This document shows, one piece after another, positions 62,201 through 64,000 of a DNA stretch of 64,000 bases; the first letter of the stretch is position 1, and the number at the start of each line of letters is the position of its first letter. The stretch is taken from contig NC_135787.1 of assembly GCF_051106095.1 (NCBI RefSeq), positions 171,019,001 through 171,083,000 on the forward strand. Direction: 5' to 3'. This DNA is from Pogona vitticeps. Lineage: Eukaryota; Chordata; Lepidosauria; Squamata; Agamidae. The notes under the pieces were generated by a model that was not told the DNA's origin, made no database searches, and was given only the letters and a program-made list of their open reading frames with translations. A program made the translations under genes and the position numbers.

Positions 62201-62926
62201 ACACTTTTGAAAACTAGTTGCAGACTGTGCTCAAGGAGACTGCTCAGTAATTTTCACATGCACAACCAATTATGCACAAGTAGTAGTAGTAGTATGGTAA
62301 CAGACTAAAAGAGCAATTATGTAATAGAACTCTGTTATTACACTGTTTTAGTCTGCTACTAATGTTACCTTGGATTTATTGTTTTACAAACAATAAAATA
62401 AGCTTTAGCAAAATATTTATCAAAGTTGTGGTTTTGCTGAGTGAGCAGCAGAAAAAGGAGGAAACATACTTAAACCAAGATTGGGTGAGCTTTTTTTCTA
62501 ATGTTCAGATGATCCTATTCAAAATGTAATCCGCAGATTACCTGCCTATAGAAACATTCATTTTGTTCTGGGAACCTATTTGCATAAACTATCTTTTGTC
62601 AGCATGTGGTTTTGCTTCCTTCTGTAAAATGAATGAAAATCCCACGTAGGAAAAAATTCCTTGTAATTTAAAATACATATTGAATCACTTCAATCAGAGT
62701 GATTGCCATGGTACAGTCTTTGGGGTAGGTAGCTATCTCATGTGCAAAAAAACTGCATCAAAATCTGAGCATAAAACTCTGAGAACCTTAGTTATTTATT
62801 TCATTTATTACCACTGTTCATAGTTCACATTTATGTTAATCCAGATCTCCAACACAAACCAAGGAATCTTCACCAAAAGCATTAAGGAAGCGGATCCAAA
62901 CAGCAGTGCGTGAAAAAGAACTCAAG
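37553..62926 (+). CDS. PARPBP: PARPBP (PARI, PCNA-interacting partner), N-terminal eight coding exons
   Basis: PARPBP/PARI is a nuclear protein with a UvrD/Srs2-like helicase fold. It binds PCNA and RAD51 and restrains homologous recombination at forks. Coding exons at 37,557-37,706, 43,562-43,786, 45,110-45,220, 46,637-46,807, 47,441-47,595, 58,272-58,455, 60,402-60,568 and 62,845-62,926 total 1,245 bp or 415 codons, in phase at each junction. Matches to the human protein as recalled include [92 protein letters not shown] and [20 protein letters not shown]. Human PARPBP is 579 residues, so the basic and PCNA-binding C terminus lies past the right edge. The first coding residues diverge from human. 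The gene looks intact as far as seen. Confidence 0.96.
37557..37706 (+). CDS. PARPBP: PARPBP exon 2 with the start codon
   Basis: Acceptor TTTAAGCTTTAG then GACC and ATG at 37,557. 50 codons, [19 protein letters not shown] to [11 protein letters not shown]. The donor AAG|GTTGGT is weaker than consensus. The start aligns with human MAVFNQKSVSDMIKEFRKNW. Confidence 0.94.
37921..38451. mobile_element. hAT-like non-autonomous element
   Basis: A 531-bp element with inverted ends CAGGGCTTGAAAAATGC and ATTTTTCAAGCCCTG. The flanking octamers AATATGAA and AATATAAT agree at six of eight positions, an eroded target duplication. The interior holds a CT-rich stretch and has no transposase. Confidence 0.7.
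38870..39650 (+). mobile_element. Non-LTR LINE 3' end (R4/Dong- or RTE-X-like)
   Basis: Frames give [20 protein letters not shown], then [58 protein letters not shown] and, after a stop, [20 protein letters not shown]. This is the post-palm and C-terminal region of a LINE polymerase. It ends in a tail (ACCATAGTCTCTCAAGACTG) also present alone at 2,455. The clade is uncertain from these motifs. Broken by stops and frameshifts. Confidence 0.75.
41699..41962. mobile_element. MITE with AATAAGACC-type inverted ends
   Basis: The left end CTGTTTTCCGCAAAATAAGA and right end AATAAGACCCTATGGGGAAA are inverted relatives, with further GAAAATAAGCCC repeats inside. The pattern is that of a widespread vertebrate MITE group whose ends read ...GAAAATAAGAC. 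Superfamily not assigned and target duplication not resolved. Confidence 0.65.
42164..42820. mobile_element. Tigger-like non-autonomous element
   Basis: Ends CGGTAGGACCCCTGTATCTG (after TA) and, inverted, CAGTAGGACCCCTATGTCCC. The interior includes a GCCATTAGAGGGAGCC block and a roughly 40-bp segment (GGTGGCTCAGCCCC, GCTGCAGGAGGTAGGTG) repeated in diverged form near 42,642. A hAT-like end (CAGTGGTTCTCAAATTT, 42,333) may mark a nested fragment. Confidence 0.7.
43459..43530. repeat. 33-bp direct duplication before PARPBP exon 3
   Basis: The sequence AGTCATATTATGAATAAATG followed by AAGCATTTATGTT occurs at 43,459-43,491 and, exactly 39 bp on, at 43,498-43,530. The second copy ends 31 bp before the exon 3 acceptor. 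Confidence 0.95.
43562..43786 (+). CDS. PARPBP: PARPBP exon 3
   Basis: Acceptor TTATTACAG, 75 codons from [20 protein letters not shown] to ENESLSS including [16 protein letters not shown], donor TCT|GTAAGT. Phase 0 at both ends. Human equivalent: HSGEFTVSLSDVLLTWKYLL. Confidence 0.97.
43787..45109 (+). other. PARPBP intron 3
   Basis: A 1.3-kb intron. Short pieces near 44,395-44,450 and 44,990-45,065 (CATCTGGAGGGCTGC) resemble old reptile repeats. Nothing else is recognised. Confidence 0.7.
45110..45220 (+). CDS. PARPBP: PARPBP exon 4
   Basis: Acceptor TTGCCAAAG, 37 codons [20 protein letters not shown] to NRTNEFNEE, donor GAG|GTAAGA. It corresponds to the Ser/Thr-Pro-rich segment (human SIPTSPTSKYNRDNE). 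Here it reads [13 protein letters not shown]. Confidence 0.94.
45221..46636 (+). other. PARPBP intron 4
   Basis: A 1.4-kb AT-rich intron in which I recognise no repeat or gene. Confidence 0.7.
46637..46807 (+). CDS. PARPBP: PARPBP exon 5
   Basis: Acceptor TTTTATGTAG, 57 codons [57 protein letters not shown], donor CCA|GTATGT. Human: NDLAVAYILNIPDRGLGREA. Confidence 0.97.
46808..47440 (+). other. PARPBP intron 5
   Basis: A 633-bp intron without recognised repeats. Confidence 0.75.
47441..47595 (+). CDS. PARPBP: PARPBP exon 6
   Basis: Acceptor [30 protein letters not shown] to [13 protein letters not shown] plus AG, donor AG|GTAATC. 155 bp. The split Arg codon is completed by exon 7. Confidence 0.97.
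47876..48103 (-). mobile_element. tRNA-derived SINE, same family as 17,256
   Basis: On the minus strand a GTGCAGTGGTTAAACTGCTG head, AGCTCAAGGTTCACTCAGCC middle and CCAGAAAGTGCTTTAACTGC tail, close to full length. Confidence 0.75.
48181..48344. mobile_element. Right end of a pogo/Tigger-like element
   Basis: Contains GCCACCTACAGTTAGAAATT, GCAAGATTTTGCGTCCGGAG and the terminal repeat GTTGAGACACCACTG followed by TA. It is nearly identical to 57,277-57,443, and both continue into the same 62-bp flank. Confidence 0.85.
48455..48620 (+). mobile_element. tRNA-derived SINE, shortened copy
   Basis: GAGCCTCGTGGTGCTCACAA head, AAGTTTGACTCAGCCTTCGG middle and GCTATGGGCGGTATACAAGC end. The segment around the A/B-box spacing is shorter than in the other copies. 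Confidence 0.7.
48650..49605 (+). mobile_element. CR1/L3-type LINE, 3' third
   Basis: Encodes GGVTLTTK-like [60 protein letters not shown] and, past a stop at 49,090, [21 protein letters not shown] (TTTA)n-bearing insert interrupts it at about 49,285-49,365. The 3' end GACTAGATAGGCGGGATGTA with a (AAAT)n tail closes it. Confidence 0.87.
49915..50215 (+). mobile_element. Second CR1/L3 3' end with (AAAT)n tail
   Basis: GATGTTTACGCAGGCCTTCC and GCTAGATAGGCGGGGTATGT repeat the end of the previous copy. The tail expands to about 20 AAAT units (50,136-50,213). Confidence 0.87.
50470..50721. mobile_element. Left part of a split pogo/Tigger-like element (outermost layer)
   Basis: Terminal repeat TAGTGGTATCTCAACTTACG after a TA (50,468-50,469), then sequence colinear with 15,850-16,140, stopping inside an array-A unit where the LTR remnant begins. 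It resumes at 56,911. Together the halves are about 785 bp. Confidence 0.88.
51602..52120 (-). repeat. 3' LTR of the Gypsy element
   Basis: 519 bp, equal in length to the partner LTR at 56,324-56,842, with about three differences. It contains TATATATACAG-type promoter-like sequence and AATAAA-type hexamers. Confidence 0.95.
52396..55881 (-). CDS. Gag-pol frame of the Gypsy element (fossil)
   Basis: A 1,161-codon frame. Parts in order: a charged coiled-coil-like stretch (about 45-90); a capsid region whose C-terminal half (about 175-268) resembles a SCAN domain ([37 protein letters not shown]); a CCHC zinc knuckle ([14 protein letters not shown], 333-346); a retropepsin-like region (about 430-525); the integrase zinc-binding region (about 628-672) and core (about 693-795, with [15 protein letters not shown]); the polymerase thumb/connection ([26 protein letters not shown], about 938-1,000); and RNase H ([15 protein letters not shown] to [11 protein letters not shown], about 1,040-1,157). 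Integrase ahead of RNase H and the SCAN-like capsid fit the Gmr1 group of Gypsy elements. Not a host gene. Confidence 0.88.
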   Translation of the reverse strand: MPLTRSQMAEMGEVKDPQVDQGSEDEFGSVQGDSTGEQNPELRKLLIAQQHELRMRQLEKEERLEREKIALEKERMVFELKRLELMNQNNNNNRDSEGGQLSKADLKKFPVYHKGDCPEVFFSLVERAFVDFSVRETEKMTIMRSLISGSLAEVYAEMPEELMKDFAEFKKLVFARHGINAEQLRQRFRSLTKKPEQTFTQVGAQLVRLLEKWLSQEGTETFQQLKDLIALEQFYSVLHGELKFQVRERKPKSVAEAAEIADFISQIRKPLGEGKAMGKPKETYSKYSQGPGKSQQGGGAHGEGKPSDMKPRPQILEGKPKQDEKDSKYTRKCYFCQGKGHLISECEKLKQLKGMVPQDSSGTKPKAVFCVQKEQGSLSLREPVAMATQSGTATSADQAEENGPLVEVKRCLLVRTDSQLFETAGVDVGILDRQYRGLRDTCSQVTLGHPDIIPREYVIPNESMKVAGIEGQVISLPVAEVPVNFQGWRGVWRLAISSTLPAAMLVGNDLAEHVKRVLVITRSQATTGTVQGGNDEPETEAEGSSEAVVETLTTDSRFGQEQKADATLQKCFEQVTDAQLTPETPVRFLEKKGILYRETLRNISKGGEGIRSQLVVPEKYRPMILQRGHSDMFAAHLGVNKTQQRITQNFYWPDIGKQIREFCKQCDVCQRQGNRRDRTKAKVCPLPVIDTPFKCIGVDIVGPLPKATKRGNRFILTIVDHATRYPEAIPLTNIETNTVADALVGYMSRMGFASEIITDLGASFTSKLMKRLWQICGIKHKETTAYHPESNGLTEKFNGTLMRMIRAYLAENPNNWDQKLQSLLFAYRSVPQASTGFSPFELLFGRRVKGPLDLIKQNWEQITQDDPQDVVTDIDSLRKDLKRNLELAAETLQAQKVRKKAWCVQRAGERHFDPGEEVLWPRPCKGNKLQLGSPETKYLGHIVGGGVIKPLEAKIEAVRDWPRPNTKKKVKSFLGLVGYYRKFIPRFSEIAAPLTDLTRKKADDRIPWTSDCEAAFQRLKEALINYPVLRAPDFDREFIIYTDASNSGVGAVLCQEDENGDQHPVSYLSRKLQKGERHLATVEKECLAIVYAIQKAKPYIWGRHFVLCTDHSPLQWLKTMKTHNSKLMRWALNLQDYDFEVKVVRGSVNCVADALSRRPEE
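56324..56842 (-). repeat. 5' LTR of the Gypsy element
   Basis: 519 bp. On the minus strand it starts TGTTACATACAGC and ends GGTTTGTCACA, followed by the primer-binding-like site. Confidence 0.95.
56911..57443. mobile_element. Right part of the split pogo/Tigger-like element
   Basis: Resumes at the CAATC duplication with array-A units, then array-B units (57,020-57,165), a short AC run (57,181-57,202) and the terminal repeat AAGTTGAGACACCACTG before TA (57,444-57,445). Confidence 0.88.
57446..57507. repeat. 62-bp flank shared with 48,347-48,408
   Basis: Starts TTAATAGGGGAAAATCAGTG and ends CTCAAAGTTTATGTG. One mismatch to the copy 9.1 kb to the left. Both copies directly follow the same transposon end. 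Confidence 0.92.
57645..57722 (+). mobile_element. CR1/L3 3' end fragment
   Basis: TTTGTAAACCACCCAGAATA, then GGTCTAGATGGGCGGGATAG and an AATAAATACATAAAATAAA tail. Confidence 0.65.
58272..58455 (+). CDS. PARPBP: PARPBP exon 7
   Basis: Acceptor GTTTTTAG, A plus [40 protein letters not shown] and [20 protein letters not shown], ending R, donor AGG|GTAAGG. Human: [20 protein letters not shown]. Confidence 0.97.
59092..59123. repeat. Perfect 15-bp-arm palindrome
   Basis: GTATTATGTAGAGAA, a 2-nt spacer, and its exact complement. AGATTTTGTATTAT stands both just before and just after it. Confidence 0.95.
59277..59448 (-). mobile_element. Sauria-type SINE, 3' half
   Basis: On the minus strand CGTGTCTAGTCACACTGGCC, CCATGGAAACTGTCTACAGA and a tail CAAGGGAAACCTTTACCTTT, matching the body and tail of the copy at 29,171. 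The tRNA-like head is missing. Confidence 0.85.
59540..60335 (+). mobile_element. Old CR1/L3-type LINE
   Basis: Decayed translation around 59,690-59,880 reads [14 protein letters not shown]-, [18 protein letters not shown]-like blocks of CR1 reverse transcriptase, followed by a GAATGCCCTTCCTCAGAAGG block and a 3' end near GTGACCTGCCTTGGGTCCCT with AAATAAATAAAT. Heavily mutated. Confidence 0.65.
60402..60568 (+). CDS. PARPBP: PARPBP exon 8
   Basis: Acceptor [51 protein letters not shown] and [15 protein letters not shown] plus AG, donor AG|GTGTGT. Human: [20 protein letters not shown]. Confidence 0.96.
60700..61315 (+). mobile_element. CR1/L3-type LINE 3' portion
   Basis: [20 protein letters not shown], then [20 protein letters not shown] and [20 protein letters not shown] are the C-terminal CR1 blocks. 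The 3' end AAAACGCCCAGAATAGTTCT leads to AATAAATAAATA. Degraded. Confidence 0.8.
61690..61870 (-). mobile_element. Old LINE/SINE 3' end (CR1/L3-like)
   Basis: TATCTAAAATATTTCTATGC, CTCTCCCCTAAAGGACC and AAGGCAGCTTACATCAC parallel the pieces at 21,150 and 59,190. Confidence 0.5.
62845..62926 (+). CDS. PARPBP: PARPBP exon 9
   Basis: Acceptor TAATCCAG, A plus [20 protein letters not shown] and VREKELK, donor AAG|GTATGT. Human equivalent: RSPTQVNNSIKPLRERICVS. This is the last exon in the window. The reading frame continues beyond the right edge. Confidence 0.93.
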
Positions 62927-63005
62927 GTATGTAACAGCAAAATCCCTCCTTGAGAATAAATATAATTTAAAATGTAACTCTTGATGGCTATGCATCTACT
63001 GTATA

Positions 63006-64000
63006 TTGTTGTCGTTTAGTCGTGTCCTGCTCTTCATAACCTCATGGACCAGGCCTCTCGACTTCCACTGCCTCCTGGAGTTGGGTCAAATTCATGTTGG
63101 TAGCTTTGATGACAATGTTCAACTATCTCATCCTCTGTTGTCCCCTTCTCCTCTTGCCTTCACACTTTCCTAACATCAGGGTCTTTTCCAGGGAGTCTTC
63201 TCTTCTCATGAGATGGCCAAAGTATTGGAGCCTCGGCTTCAGGATCTGTCCTTCCATTAAGCACTCAGGGTTTTCTTTTAGAATGGATATGTTTGTTCTC
63301 CTTGCATTCCAGGGGAATCCTAAGAGCCTCCAGCAACACAATTCAAAGGTATCAATTCTTCGGCGGTCAGCTTTCTTTATGGTCCAGCTCTCACTTCCAT
63401 ACATCGCTACAGGAAAAACCATAGCTTTGACTATGCGGACTTTTGTTGGCAAGGTGATGTCTTTGGTTTTTAAGATGCTGTCAAGGTTTGTAATCGCTTT
63501 CCTCCCAAGAAGCAGGCGTCTTTCAATTTCAGGGCTGCTGTCAGCATTTGCAGTGTTCATGGAGCCCAAGAAAGTAAATCTGTCACTGCCTCCATATCTC
63601 CCCCTTCTATTTGCCAGCAGATGATAGGACCAGTGGCCATAATCTTGGTTTTTTTGATGCTGAGCTTCAGACTGTTTTTTGCACTCTCCTCTTTCACTCT
63701 TATTAAGAGGTTCTTTAATTCCTCCTCACTTTCTGCCATCAGAGTGTTATCATCTGCATATCGGAGGTTGTTGATATTTCTTCCAGCAATCTTAATTCCG
63801 GCTTGGGATTCCTCCAGTCCGGCCTTTCACATGATGTATTCTGCATATAAGTTAAATAAGCCAGGAGACAATATACAGCCTTGTCATACTCCTTTCCCAA
63901 TTTTGAACCAATCAGTGTTTCCATATCCAGTTCTAACTGTTGCTTCCTGTTCCACATATAGATAGATAAGGTGGTCAGGCACTCCCATTTCCTAAACGAC
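63006..64000 (-). mobile_element. BovB LINE running off the right edge
   Basis: The minus strand carries the BovB tail (GACACGACTAAACGACAACA) at the left. Then come GKCEGKRRRGQQRMR, ESWTIKKADRRRIDTFEL, MTNLDS-like TNLDSILKTKDITLPTKVRI, AESEEELKNLLIRVKEESAK (about 63,680-63,739) and the GKEYDKAVYCL frame toward 63,900. Frames are broken in several places. The 5' part lies outside the window. Confidence 0.92.

Larger units (their letters stand above)
60569..62844 (+). other. PARPBP intron 8
   Basis: A 2.3-kb intron holding a CR1 copy (60,700-61,315) and a minus-strand LINE/SINE 3' end (61,690-61,870). 61,900-62,840 shows nothing recognised. Confidence 0.75.

Overview
The window is nuclear DNA from a vertebrate, most likely a squamate reptile (lizard or snake). 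Coding DNA is spread over small exons with GT-AG introns. Interspersed repeats are dense: several BovB (RTE) LINEs, CR1/L3 and L2 LINEs, a Sauria-type tRNA SINE with intact target duplications, hAT and pogo/Tigger-like DNA transposons, and two kinds of LTR retrotransposon. BovB together with Sauria-type SINEs points to Squamata. The species cannot be named from the sequence.

Two host genes sit head to head on one CpG-rich promoter near 33.0-33.3 kb. NUP37 (nucleoporin of the Nup107-160 / Y complex) runs leftward. All nine coding exons can be placed between 30,335 and 5,501, and they sum to 981 bp, or 326 codons plus stop, the human length. PARPBP (PARI, the PCNA/RAD51-associated recombination regulator) runs rightward. 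A non-coding first exon ends at 33,312, and eight coding exons from 37,557 to 62,926 give 415 codons in uninterrupted phase. The remaining C-terminal exons lie beyond the right edge. The NUP37-PARPBP pair and its orientation match human 12q23. At the left edge (1-200) is a second CpG/ETS/ZNF143-type promoter, which by synteny should belong to WASHC3 (CCDC53), transcribed leftward out of the window.

Layout: 1-200 neighbour promoter; 201-5,300 intergenic with a BovB copy; 5,501-30,335 NUP37 coding exons in repeat-rich introns; 30,336-33,042 NUP37 intron 1 and exon 1; 33,043-33,240 shared promoter; 33,240-64,000 PARPBP. Intron 6 of PARPBP (47.6-58.3 kb) holds a three-layer nest. A pogo/Tigger-like DNA transposon (TA duplication) is split by a Ty1/copia-type remnant (duplication CAATC), which is itself split by a young Ty3/Gypsy element (duplication ATATC; 519-bp LTRs differing at about three sites). 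The Gypsy gag-pol frame carries a SCAN-like capsid region and places integrase ahead of RNase H, the arrangement of the Gmr1 group. This nest is the most unusual content. Several perfect or near-perfect palindromes, an inverted/direct repeat cluster and an apparent 230-bp duplication are further oddities. No RNA genes, CRISPR arrays or prokaryotic features were seen.
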